This document shows, in pieces, positions 22,964 to 31,866 of a stretch of 32,133 bases of DNA. How positions within the stretch are numbered: position 1 is the stretch's first letter; each line of letters opens with the position of its first letter. The translations under genes and the position numbers were made by a program. The notes beneath the pieces are model-generated. The model was not told where the DNA came from and searched no databases. It saw only the letters and a program-made list of their open reading frames with translations. Source of the stretch: Clostridia bacterium (GTDB lineage Bacteria > Bacillota > Clostridia > Clostridiales > Clostridiaceae); NCBI GenBank assembly GCA_009930125.1, contig RZYZ01000003.1, positions 1 to 32,133 on the forward strand, given 5' to 3'.

Positions 22964-23008
22964 AAAGAAGGAAGCGCAGCTGATCAATGAGGCTGCGCTT
23001 CCTTCTTT
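22964..23008. terminator. Strong bidirectional terminator
   Basis: A 17-bp perfect stem (22964-22980 with 22992-23008, GAAGGAAGCGCAGC core) with an 11-base loop has A and T ends in both directions. It serves the decarboxylase (plus) and the helicase that ends at 23015 (minus). Confidence 0.9.
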
Positions 23009-23014
23009 CTTTTT

Positions 23015-26000
23015 TCAGATTCTGGCTGTGAAGTTTCCGTTTTCCTCTTTCGTTATGGGTTCATCGGATGTCTTCTGAAGGATCTGTCGCACTTTCTCTT
23101 CCAGCTTTTCGTTTCCTCTGGCATAACCGAAGAGTTTCAACACTTCAGTCACCAGACTCTCCTCCGGAATGGAAACCTGCTTCTCCACCACATCCTGTAT
23201 GGCCAGCTGAATTTCTTCCAGAGGAAGATCCTCCGCCTCTCTTTTCATTTCTCTGGTGGCATAGCGATAGAAGCTGACACCGGAGTCCTTGTCCTCTCCA
23301 TAGATGAAATACTGACCTTCTTTTTCCACAATCTCATATCCGAGACCCGATAAAATGGTGTCGATGGTGTCTACACTTTTCTGGGTGTATCTTACACCAA
23401 AGGCTTTCAGTGTCTGTCTGTACAGTAGATTCAAAGTGATGGGCGCCTCCACATGAATGATTTTCATCAGTGTATCCTTGATGTCTCTGGTGTTCTTTGG
23501 CATCCTGAACTCTTCTGCGCTCATGGGTCTGTGATCAAACTCCGCCTGCACATAAGCTCTTGAAATCCCCTCTTCCGCACGGGAATCTTCCGGCTTCTCC
23601 TCCTGAGAAATGAGATTTCCGATGCCGAGGTCCTGGCTCTTGGCTTTATTTTCAGTGGTCATTGCACCACTGCGGATCTCTCTGACTTTCTCGAGAATTC
23701 TCTCCACTTCCTGCTGGCTGTTTTCCATCCAGTCCATGGGATAGACTTTCAGAAGATTCCATCCAAGTCCTTCCAGTACCATCTCCTGCAGAATGTCCCG
23801 ATCCCTTGCGCTTTTGGCATTTTTGTAGGATTCGCCCTGGCAGAGTATGCCCAGAAGATATTCCTCGGGCTTCTCTTCGTTCACCACGGCCAGATCCACC
23901 TTATATTTGGATGCACCGACGCGGATGTCCACCTGAAGACCCTTTGCCAAGAGCTCTTTACGGATGGCATCGGCAAGGGTGTCCTTCTGCACCCGGGACT
24001 TCACCTCTGCCAGGTCCACAGGCTGGCTGCCTCTTCGCGCATAGTCCAGAAATCCTTTCAGGTCATGAATGCCCTGGGAAGAGGTTCTGGACGTGTCCAT
24101 CATTTCCGGACGGATGCTGGTGAAGATCTTCATCTCCTTTTTGGATCTTGTGATGGCCACATTCAGGCGTTTCCATCCGTTTTCTCTGTTGAGCGGTCCG
24201 AAATTCAGCGTGATCTTTCCTTCTTCATCCGGTCCATACCCGATGCTGAACAGAATCACGTCCCGCTCATCTCCCTGGACATTCTCCAGATTCTTCACGA
24301 AAACCGGCTCGTCCATGGCAAGGATTCTTTCTTCGATTTCAGGATAATTCTTCAGCGCTTCAGAGAGGGTATCCTCAATCATGTCTTTCTGCGCCATGCT
24401 GAAGGTGACGACGCCAATGGAATCTTCTCTTCTTTTCTCATCCTGCAGGCGCATCATGATTTCAGCAACCACCGCTTCCGCTTCCTTGGGATTCGCTCTG
24501 GTGCCGCCTCGTCCATAGGTGGCCTCCACATACTGATAGCTCACCTTTGATTTCAGTTCTCCCGGTGAGGGATAGGTGTACAGGTCATTGTCATAGTAGG
24601 TTCTGTTGCTGTAGGCGATGAGGCTTTCATGACGACTTCTGTAGTGCCAGAGCAGTGAGGTCTCCGGCATGGATAAGGCCAGCGCATCCTCCAGAATATT
24701 ATCCAGATCCTCCATGACGCCATCTTCCTCTTCCACTTTGCCGCTGGCCGTACTGAAGAACGTGGTCGGAGGGAGCTGCTTGGGATCGCCTACGATGACT
24801 ACTTCCTTTCCTCTGGCCATGGCACCCACGGATTCCGCCGTCGGCATCTGGGAAGCCTCGTCGAAGATGACCAGATCAAAGTATTCCCTGGAGGTGCCCA
24901 GATACTGGGCCACAGACAGAGGGCTCATGAGCATGCAGGGCGTGATTCGCGGAAGAAGGTTCGGCAGTCTGTCAAAGAGGTTTCTCAGGGTCATGCCCCG
25001 ACCGCCGCTTCGTATGGCTCTCTGCAGGATGCCCACCTCCGAGGAGCCATTGGCTTCCTTCATCATATTCGGCACTCTGGAAGCCAGTACATGCTGGATT
25101 TCTCTCCTGGCCAGATTCTCGTACTTTTCCGTGATTTCCCTGAAATAGGCGATTTTTTCCTTGAACTGTCTGCCTGTCACCGCCTGAAGAAGAGGCTCCT
25201 TCGACAGGATATACAGGAAGGCTCCCTTATAAAGGCTCTTCATCAGGGCTTCTTCCGCATCCTTTCCGGGCAGGGTTCCTTCTTCATAAGCTTGAATCAT
25301 AGGCATCAGCTCTTTTTTCTCCGCCTTCTCGATGAGTCTGTTATAGGTTGTCCACTCTCTCAGAGCCTCCAGATTGTATCCATAGGTCGTAAGCCTGTCG
25401 AAGAACCGATAGGCCCAGTTCCCTTCCAGACCCGGAAGGGTCTCCACATCCAGTGAAAGCTTCTCTTTCAGGGCGGTGTAGTCCTTCTCGAAGGTTGAAT
25501 AGGCCTCTAGAAACTGCTGGGATGTTTCCTGGCGAATCTCTTTGAAGACCATGAGCGCTTTCTCTGCACCCTTCAGATCAAGCTGACGGAAGAGGCTTCT
25601 GAAGTTCTCTAGCTCCGCCATGATGCCTCTCAGATGCACGGATGTCTTCTCCTCCAACGAACTGATAAACGGCCTGTCAGAAACACCAAGACCACTCAGG
25701 ATCTCGTCAAGGGACGATTCCAGTTTTCTCTTCTCTTCCATCTGGTTAAGGAGAGGAAGGGTCTCTTCTTCCGTTACTTCCTTTCCTCTTCTCTGAGCGG
25801 ACAGGACTCTTGTGACTTTCTTCCGGGTCATGCCTCTCAGCAGGATGAACTTCTCCTCCGCTTTCAGGAACGTGTCTCTCAGCTCCTTTTCATTCAGAAG
25901 AAACAGGCTGGGTTCATATTCTGTCAGAAGCTTTTCTTCCAGCTGCTCCTTTTTCTCCGCCAGAAGAGCGGCGTTTTCCAGAAGATCCAGCCGGTAGCCG

Positions 26001-28789
26001 TCTTCATGGAAGAGCAGTTCTCTGGAAAGCGATGTCTCCTCCAGTTTCTTCAGAAGACCATGGACTGCATCCAGCTTCCTCTTCTCGCTCAGATCTTTCA
26101 GGGAGAGTTCATTCATGAGCGCATCGGTGATGCTGCCCAGTTTTTCCGCTTTCTCCTTCAGTTGATCGATTTCCTTCTCCACCTGGCTCTTCAGATCGAA
26201 GGTGTAGTCTGTGATGCCGATGCCTTTCAGCGGTGCATCCGCATATTCTCCAGTGGTTTCCGAGATGGATCGGAGTTCTCTGCCCAGGAGGAAAAGCTCC
26301 TCCATCTGGGCTCTGGTCAGGGCTTCATACCGGATATCCAGTCCTTCGATCTCTGGAGCGGATTCCAGATATTCCAGTTTACCCATGAGTTCATAGGCGG
26401 ACAGGTCAAAACCATAGGATCTATAGAGCGCTCCGACCACTTCATTGAGTTCTCCTCGGAGCTCCTTCAGCTTCAGGGCTTCCCCTTTAAAATCCACCTC
26501 ACCTCTGGAGACCATTTTGGTGGTCTCTTCCAGCTTCTTCAGTATATGGGTCTTCTTGCTTTTATTGGAATGCACCTCCAGTGAAAAGTGACCCAGCCCC
26601 AGGCCTTCCAGCCTTCTCTGAACCACAGACAGCGCCGCCATTTTCTCCGCCACGAAAAGAACCCTCTTCCCCTGGTAGAGCGCATTGGCGATGATGGTGG
26701 TGATGGTCTGGGATTTCCCTGTGCCGGGTGGTCCGTGGAGGACGAAGGATTTTCCTTTCACCGCCGCATCCACGGCCTGAAGCTGACTGGCATCGGTGCT
26801 TACCGGTAGTAGAATCTCTGAAGGGGAGATCACTTCATCGAGCATGATCTGGTCCTTCAGAATCTTTTCCGGCTCAAAGGTCAGCTTTCCCTCCATGAGC
26901 GAACGGATCACCTTGTTTCTCTTCAGGTCCTCCCCGTGATTTCTGATGTCGTTCCACATGATGAATCTGGAGAAGGAAAAGAGTCCCAGATGCACTTCGT
27001 CCAGCACATCCCATCGCTTCTGACTGAGCACGGCGTTTCTGACTATGCTCAGGACCTTCACCACATCCACACCCTTCTCATCCAGCGGCAGCTCGGAAAG
27101 ACCCTGTATCTCCAGATCGAAATCCTGCTTCAGCTTTTCCAGAAGCGTGATGTTCACCAGTGTATCCTCTTCCCTTGCTGAGATGGTGTAGGCGTTTCTG
27201 CCCACTTTCTTCTTCATCTCCACCGGGATCAGAAGCAGCGGTGCATAGCGTTCCTTGGTAGATCGGCTGTTTTCATACCATTTGAGCACGCCCATGGTGA
27301 GAAAGAGACTGTTTGCCCCCGATTCCTCCAGATGCGTTCTGGCATCTCTATACATCCTTGTGAGCTTCTTCTCTAGAGTCTCCTCCTCCATCAGTGTGCG
27401 AAGCTTTCTCTGCTGGAACTCTCCTTCCAGAAGCGGTCCGTAGGCGGTGAAATAGTCCGCGGCTTTAGACAGGCTTTCCCCTTCTCTTCTTTCATGATCG
27501 GACACTCTCGAGAGCACCTGAAATTCCCTGCCGTCATAGAGCACATCTTCCAGAGCACGCAGATCCTTCACCAGAAGCTCGATGCCTTTTCTGCCCGGCA
27601 CGTAGTTCAGAAGACTGTTCCGAAGACTGAGATCCAGAAGCTTTCTTTCCCAGAGGGTTTTTCGATCCAGCACCTTCTCGGGCTTTTCTTCCACCAGCTT
27701 CACCACTTCCTTCAGCTCAGGAAGCTCATTTGTCCTCTCCTCCATATTCTGCTCTTTCCTCTGCACATACTGGCCATTCACAAGAAGCCTCTCCGGCAGT
27801 GGGCGGATTCCTCCGACTCTTGCTCTTTTCACATCGATGGACAGGAGAAAGTTCTCTTCATTTTTCAGGTGGCTTAGGGCATGCTCTTCCGACTGGGTGA
27901 AGGAAAGATTCTGTCCGCTTCGGATGTCTGTGGTTTCCAGAACACCGATGATGGACATGCCTTCCGCAGAACGCTTCGTCAGGGAGGTGGCATCATACTC
28001 CACCGTATCCTGAAAGAACTCCTCTTCCTGCCAGTATCCAAGGAAGGAATGGCCTTTGATGAGAACGATGATCGGATAGATGGAAACGGCCTCCAGGCAG
28101 GAAGCAAAGAGCAGTGTAAGGTCCAGACAGGTGCCCATCTTCTTCTCCAGCACCTCACTGGAAAGACGCACTCTCTGTCCTCTGGCCACAAAGGATGCAG
28201 GCGGACCGATGTAGGTGATCTCCTGATTCTTCAGTGCCATGAAGATGGCGTGAACCTGTTCCCGGACACGGTTGATGTCTCCCTTCTGATACCCTTCAAA
28301 GGACGGGTCCTTTCCCGATTCCTTCAGAATATGGGAGGCTTCCACCAGTATGTTGTCGATGGCGGGATGATTAGGCGTCACGAATGCCGTGAGCACTTCA
28401 GGCATGGTATCCATCCCCTGCCATTCATTGTAGGAAAGGACATGGACCTCCCTGGTCTCCTCCATGAGCACTGTCCCTTCTTCAGAGATTTCGATCTTCA
28501 TCAGCGCGGTCATGGCTTCCGTTAAATGAAACAGATCCTCCGGATTCAGCTCCACGGTAATCTGTCCCAGGTCCACCTCCAGACCGGAAGGCAGAACATC
28601 CAGTGTCCTTGTGAAGGGCTTTGCGATGTTCTCCTGAAAAGAGACGCTGATTTTAAGCTGTTTCAGGTCTCTATCTGACTGATTGGTCACTGTGATTTTG
28701 CGCAGGAACGGAATTCCGTTCAGGACCATGGCGTAATTCAGGGTGTCGGCGTAATCCACTTGTATGCTTAAGTGCTTTGTCACTTCCAT
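23015..28789 (-). CDS. Giant SF1 helicase of the DUF4011/DUF3320 type
   Basis: A 1924-residue protein of the COG1112-like superfamily 1 helicases. An N-terminal beta-rich domain is followed by a transglutaminase-like core (GTCLDLTLLFASCLEAV near 216, then GHSFLGYW), DUF4011 (LWERKLLDLSLRNSLLNY) and the split helicase: Walker A GPPGTGKSQ near 684, a ~500-residue coiled-coil insertion, Walker B VIFDEASQMP near 1305, GDPKQLPP, WHYRSRHESLIAYSN, QGDERDVILFSIGYG and VAITRSKKE near 1545. Next is a VSR/MTES_1575-like nuclease fold (VDLAVV, GILCQGESY, RDRDILQEMVLEGLGW), where the usual acidic ECDG reads LCQG. DUF3320 is at the C-terminus. The start at 28789 has AAGGAGG 5 bases upstream. Relatives often occur in defence contexts; a role in antiphage defence or nucleic-acid processing is inference. 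Confidence 0.9.
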   Translation of the reverse strand: MEVTKHLSIQVDYADTLNYAMVLNGIPFLRKITVTNQSDRDLKQLKISVSFQENIAKPFTRTLDVLPSGLEVDLGQITVELNPEDLFHLTEAMTALMKIEISEEGTVLMEETREVHVLSYNEWQGMDTMPEVLTAFVTPNHPAIDNILVEASHILKESGKDPSFEGYQKGDINRVREQVHAIFMALKNQEITYIGPPASFVARGQRVRLSSEVLEKKMGTCLDLTLLFASCLEAVSIYPIIVLIKGHSFLGYWQEEEFFQDTVEYDATSLTKRSAEGMSIIGVLETTDIRSGQNLSFTQSEEHALSHLKNEENFLLSIDVKRARVGGIRPLPERLLVNGQYVQRKEQNMEERTNELPELKEVVKLVEEKPEKVLDRKTLWERKLLDLSLRNSLLNYVPGRKGIELLVKDLRALEDVLYDGREFQVLSRVSDHERREGESLSKAADYFTAYGPLLEGEFQQRKLRTLMEEETLEKKLTRMYRDARTHLEESGANSLFLTMGVLKWYENSRSTKERYAPLLLIPVEMKKKVGRNAYTISAREEDTLVNITLLEKLKQDFDLEIQGLSELPLDEKGVDVVKVLSIVRNAVLSQKRWDVLDEVHLGLFSFSRFIMWNDIRNHGEDLKRNKVIRSLMEGKLTFEPEKILKDQIMLDEVISPSEILLPVSTDASQLQAVDAAVKGKSFVLHGPPGTGKSQTITTIIANALYQGKRVLFVAEKMAALSVVQRRLEGLGLGHFSLEVHSNKSKKTHILKKLEETTKMVSRGEVDFKGEALKLKELRGELNEVVGALYRSYGFDLSAYELMGKLEYLESAPEIEGLDIRYEALTRAQMEELFLLGRELRSISETTGEYADAPLKGIGITDYTFDLKSQVEKEIDQLKEKAEKLGSITDALMNELSLKDLSEKRKLDAVHGLLKKLEETSLSRELLFHEDGYRLDLLENAALLAEKKEQLEEKLLTEYEPSLFLLNEKELRDTFLKAEEKFILLRGMTRKKVTRVLSAQRRGKEVTEEETLPLLNQMEEKRKLESSLDEILSGLGVSDRPFISSLEEKTSVHLRGIMAELENFRSLFRQLDLKGAEKALMVFKEIRQETSQQFLEAYSTFEKDYTALKEKLSLDVETLPGLEGNWAYRFFDRLTTYGYNLEALREWTTYNRLIEKAEKKELMPMIQAYEEGTLPGKDAEEALMKSLYKGAFLYILSKEPLLQAVTGRQFKEKIAYFREITEKYENLARREIQHVLASRVPNMMKEANGSSEVGILQRAIRSGGRGMTLRNLFDRLPNLLPRITPCMLMSPLSVAQYLGTSREYFDLVIFDEASQMPTAESVGAMARGKEVVIVGDPKQLPPTTFFSTASGKVEEEDGVMEDLDNILEDALALSMPETSLLWHYRSRHESLIAYSNRTYYDNDLYTYPSPGELKSKVSYQYVEATYGRGGTRANPKEAEAVVAEIMMRLQDEKRREDSIGVVTFSMAQKDMIEDTLSEALKNYPEIEERILAMDEPVFVKNLENVQGDERDVILFSIGYGPDEEGKITLNFGPLNRENGWKRLNVAITRSKKEMKIFTSIRPEMMDTSRTSSQGIHDLKGFLDYARRGSQPVDLAEVKSRVQKDTLADAIRKELLAKGLQVDIRVGASKYKVDLAVVNEEKPEEYLLGILCQGESYKNAKSARDRDILQEMVLEGLGWNLLKVYPMDWMENSQQEVERILEKVREIRSGAMTTENKAKSQDLGIGNLISQEEKPEDSRAEEGISRAYVQAEFDHRPMSAEEFRMPKNTRDIKDTLMKIIHVEAPITLNLLYRQTLKAFGVRYTQKSVDTIDTILSGLGYEIVEKEGQYFIYGEDKDSGVSFYRYATREMKREAEDLPLEEIQLAIQDVVEKQVSIPEESLVTEVLKLFGYARGNEKLEEKVRQILQKTSDEPITKEENGNFTARI

Positions 28790-28977
28790 ATTTGCCTCCT
28801 TAGACTCTTCTCCTTTCATTCTAGTACATTATCGGAATATTTTGTAGATATTTCCGTTTTGATGAAATTTTGGCATCATTTTGTAATTACTTCGCTTCAC
28901 GAAGCATATACAATGGACTTAGGAAACAACGAAAAGAAGACACAAAGCCACCCATATCCATAAAGGGGGAAATCAGC

Positions 28978-29943
28978 ATGAAAACAGGAAAGAAAATCGC
29001 CATCGGCATCGCTTCCCTGCTCCTATTGTCCTTCATAGGGGTATTCATCTTCACACTTCTGGGCGGAAATCTAGCAAAAAACGCCACGGAGGACTCCATG
29101 GGCTATGCCCCAGGCATGCCGGCGGAGTCGCCTGCAGAACAGGCTTATGAAGAATCAGGCGGTGAATACGATCAGGGATTCGGACGGGAAGGCTCCATCG
29201 GAGACAAGATCATAGGAACCTATTCCATGAACTTCGAAACCCTGGAATTCAGTGAAACCATATCCGATCTGGAGTCTCTTGTAAGCAAGTATCAGGGATA
29301 TATCCAGAGTTCCCAGATCTACAACCAGTCTTCCATGGAAGGCAGAATCTATAAGTATGCTGTGCATACGCTGCGTATTCCCAAGGAAGAGGTCATGGCC
29401 TTCAATACAGAGCTGAAACTCATGGCGCATATGGTATCGGAAAACTCCAGCGTTCAGAACGTGACGAGGTACTACAGAGATACCGAGGCAAGGCTGGAAA
29501 CCCTGGAAGCCCAAAGAAAGAGGCTCAATGAGCTCTATGAACAGGCGGAAAGAATCGAAGACATCATCACCATCGAATCCAAGCTCAACGACATCATCTA
29601 TCAGATCGAGTCTCTCAAGGGAGAGCTTCAGTATCTGGATGAAGAGATCAACTACAGCACCGTCACCACCTATGTGCAGGAAGTATCGAAACTCACCACA
29701 GGAGAAAGCATTCAGGCCTCCTTCAGTGAAAGAATCGGAAATGCCCTTAGCGAATCCGTCTACTTCTTCCAGGAAGCTATGATCAGCTTCTTCATCGTAC
29801 TGATCTATCTGGTACCCTTCCTTGTGATCTTCGGTATCCTGGCCTATGTCGGAAATAAGATCATCAGAAGAAGAAAACCGAAAGTGAAGAAAGAATCGAT
29901 CGGAAACTCCCACATTGAAGAATCAGAAAACACCAAGCAATAA
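28978..29943 (+). CDS. DUF4349-family membrane protein
   Basis: A 321-residue membrane protein. An N-terminal signal-anchor (IAIGIASLLLLSFIGVFIF) is followed by an extracytoplasmic DUF4349 region (IGTYSMNFETLEFSETISDLESLVSKYQGYIQ, then HTLRIPKEEVMAFNTEL). A coiled coil runs over TEARLETLEAQRKRLNELYEQAERIEDIITIESKLNDI in the order typical of the family. A C-terminal transmembrane helix (FFIVLIYLVPFLVIFGILAYV) and a basic cytoplasmic tail end it. Family members are lipoprotein- or membrane-anchored and uncharacterised. The ATG at 28978 has AGGGGGA 7 bases upstream and starts the signal-anchor. A longer in-frame start at 28870 has no site. It is divergent from the helicase across a 188-base gap holding a small CTTCG/CGAAG hairpin (28890-28904) and no clear promoter, and ends at a terminator. 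Confidence 0.85.
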   Translation: MKTGKKIAIGIASLLLLSFIGVFIFTLLGGNLAKNATEDSMGYAPGMPAESPAEQAYEESGGEYDQGFGREGSIGDKIIGTYSMNFETLEFSETISDLESLVSKYQGYIQSSQIYNQSSMEGRIYKYAVHTLRIPKEEVMAFNTELKLMAHMVSENSSVQNVTRYYRDTEARLETLEAQRKRLNELYEQAERIEDIITIESKLNDIIYQIESLKGELQYLDEEINYSTVTTYVQEVSKLTTGESIQASFSERIGNALSESVYFFQEAMISFFIVLIYLVPFLVIFGILAYVGNKIIRRRKPKVKKESIGNSHIEESENTKQ

Positions 29944-30009
29944 TCAGACTTCAGCTGGAGAGGAGTATGAAAGAGTTTCTCACCTTTTCCCATAACCGTA
30001 TATTTTCAG

Positions 30010-30046
30010 AAGGAAAGCCAAAGCTTGCTTTCCTTTTTCTTTTTGC
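30010..30046 (+). terminator. Terminator after the DUF4349 gene
   Basis: AAGGAAAGC (30010-30018) and GCTTTCCTT (30027-30035) form a 9-bp perfect stem with an 8-base loop, followed by TTTCTTTTTGC. Confidence 0.85.
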
Positions 30047-30098
30047 GTATGGATAACCGGAGCCAGATGGACTAAAATGGGAAGTGAAGAAACCATCA

Positions 30099-30118
30099 GA
30101 GGATGCACAAGCATCCTC
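30099..30118 (+). promoter_or_regulatory. Inverted repeat upstream of the M20 peptidase
   Basis: GAGGATGC-ACAA-GCATCCTC is a perfect 8-bp palindrome 28 bases before the M20 start. No T run follows, so an operator or 5'-UTR hairpin is more likely than a terminator. Confidence 0.4.
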
Positions 30119-30146
30119 ATGAAGTATAGATAGGCGGTGCATAAAA

Positions 30147-31784
30147 ATGAAACTGGACGGAGATCGGATCAGAGAGCTGACCCTTAACCTTGTGGGTATA
30201 CGAAGTGTCGTGGGAACCAGCGAGGAAAATCATGTAAGTGAAAGAATAAAGGAGATTCTTGGAGACATGCCCTATTTCAGGGAGAATCCGGATCATCTTT
30301 TCTATGTGGAGAACAAGGATGACCCTGTAGGAAGAAAATCCCTCATGGCCATGGTGAGAGGCAGAAAAGATAAGAACCCCAAATGCGTTGTACTCATCGG
30401 ACATATCGACACCGTGGGCACATCAGACTATGGCGATCTGGAAGAACTGGCAACGGATCCCGTGGCGCTGACGGAGAAGTTCCGTCAGCTGGAGCTGCCC
30501 CTGCGCGTCAAGGAAGACCTGGAATCGGGAAACTACCTCTTCGGTCGGGGCGTTCTGGACATGAAATCCGGCGTCTCCATCCTGATTCATCTTCTGGAGG
30601 AGGCAGCCAAAGACCCGGAGAATTTCTCCGGCAGCCTTGTGGCGGCATTCGTTTCCGATGAAGAGGGCAATTCCAGAGGAATGCTCTCCTGCGTTCCGGA
30701 GCTTGTGAAGCTCAAGAAACAATACAGCCTGGAGTATCAGATGGCCCTGGATACGGATTATACCTCCACCAGAACCCTCATGGACCCTAATCGCTACCTT
30801 TATGCCGGCACCATCGGAAAACTCATGCCTTCCTTCTACATCGTCGGTAAGGAAACCCATGTGGGAGATCCTTTCGGAGGACTGGACGCCAATGAAATCG
30901 CCGCAGAGCTGATTCGCAGGATCAATCTCAATGTGGATCTTTCTGATGACGTCATGGGCGAAGTCACTGTACCTCCCGTGACCTTGAGACTGAGAGACCT
31001 GAAACCCGAATACTCCGTACAGACCAATCGGGACAGCTTTGTCTATTTCAACTTCGCCACCCATAACTCCACCCCCTCCAAGGTGCTTCATAGACTGATG
31101 CATGTGGCAAACGACGCCTTTCTGGATGTCATCGAGAAGCTGAATCGTCAGTATCTGAGCTTCACAGAAAAGATGGACCTGCCTCATAAGAAGCTTCCCT
31201 GGGTGAGCAAAGTCTACACCTATGATGAAGTCTATGATGCCGTGGCAGCGAAAATGCCCCATATCCGGGAAGTGCTGGATCAGTATGCCAGGGGCCTCAT
31301 GGACAAAGGCATCACCGATGAAAGAGAAGTCTCCCTGCATCTTGTGAAAAAACTTCACGGCTTATGGGGGAAGAAGGATCCCATGATCATCCTCTACTTC
31401 TCTCCTCCTTACTATCCCCATATGGCGGTGAGCGGAAAGAATGAAGTGGAGAAAAAGCTCATCAGAACACTAAAGGATCTTTCTGACGAAACGCTGCCAA
31501 ACCCCATCCGTTTCAGGAAGTTCTATCCCTATATTTCGGATCTCAGCTACTTCTCCCTGCCGGATGAAGCGTCCGTCACGGATCTTCGACGGAACATGCC
31601 GGGCTTTGGCCTCTCCTATACTCTTCCGCTGGAGGACATCAAGGAGCTCAGCCTGCCCGTCACAAACATCGGACCCTACGGATTCGATGCCCATCAGTTC
31701 ACGGAGCGCATCGAGGTGGACTATTCCTTCTACAGACTGCCGGACATCGTTCTGAAGACCGTTCTGAAGATGCTGGAAGAATAG
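30147..31784 (+). CDS. M20-family peptidase, RocB-like
   Basis: A 545-residue zinc-dependent peptidase or amidohydrolase of the M20 family, in the long RocB-like branch named after a Bacillus arginine-utilisation protein of unknown reaction. Metal motifs are in order: GHIDTVG (His86, Asp88), GRGVLDMKSG (bridging Asp near 138) and SDEEGNSRG (catalytic Glu-Glu near 170). A dimerisation-like lid follows, and the C-terminal half has KMPHIREVLDQYARGLMDKG and PPYYPHMAV. It has no signal peptide, hence cytoplasmic. The ribosome binding site is weak (AGGCGGTG, 7 bases before the ATG). It is a monocistronic gene whose 3' end lies about 30 bases from the IS end. The exact substrate (small peptide or N-acyl amino acid) is unknown. 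Confidence 0.88.
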   Translation: MKLDGDRIRELTLNLVGIRSVVGTSEENHVSERIKEILGDMPYFRENPDHLFYVENKDDPVGRKSLMAMVRGRKDKNPKCVVLIGHIDTVGTSDYGDLEELATDPVALTEKFRQLELPLRVKEDLESGNYLFGRGVLDMKSGVSILIHLLEEAAKDPENFSGSLVAAFVSDEEGNSRGMLSCVPELVKLKKQYSLEYQMALDTDYTSTRTLMDPNRYLYAGTIGKLMPSFYIVGKETHVGDPFGGLDANEIAAELIRRINLNVDLSDDVMGEVTVPPVTLRLRDLKPEYSVQTNRDSFVYFNFATHNSTPSKVLHRLMHVANDAFLDVIEKLNRQYLSFTEKMDLPHKKLPWVSKVYTYDEVYDAVAAKMPHIREVLDQYARGLMDKGITDEREVSLHLVKKLHGLWGKKDPMIILYFSPPYYPHMAVSGKNEVEKKLIRTLKDLSDETLPNPIRFRKFYPYISDLSYFSLPDEASVTDLRRNMPGFGLSYTLPLEDIKELSLPVTNIGPYGFDAHQFTERIEVDYSFYRLPDIVLKTVLKMLEE

Positions 31785-31815
31785 TCGGGAGAATAACTCA
31801 TTACAGAAAGCATCA

Positions 31816-31866
31816 AGGGGTCGTTGCAAAACTACGTAATATAGTTTTGTAACGGCCCTTTTTTTG
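31816..31866. terminator. Long hairpin at the IS end, acting as terminator
   Basis: Arms 31816-31832 and 31843-31860 (GGG, CGTT and CAAAACTA blocks) pair nearly perfectly, allowing G-U pairs, around a short loop. A T run follows on the plus strand. The sequence is like the end of an IS1182-type element, so it is probably both IS terminus and terminator for the M20 gene. Confidence 0.7.

Noticed and set aside
25634..26584. A 316-codon plus-strand frame inside the helicase gene.
   Set aside because: It is antisense to the coiled-coil insertion of the helicase; its Phe/Gln/Leu-rich composition mirrors Glu/Lys/Leu codons and it has no domain motif.
29967..30056. A 29-codon reading frame with a good ribosome binding site between DUF4349 and M20.
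   Set aside because: It runs through the terminator hairpin at 30010-30046 and its residues there are just the translated stem and T run. No independent support.
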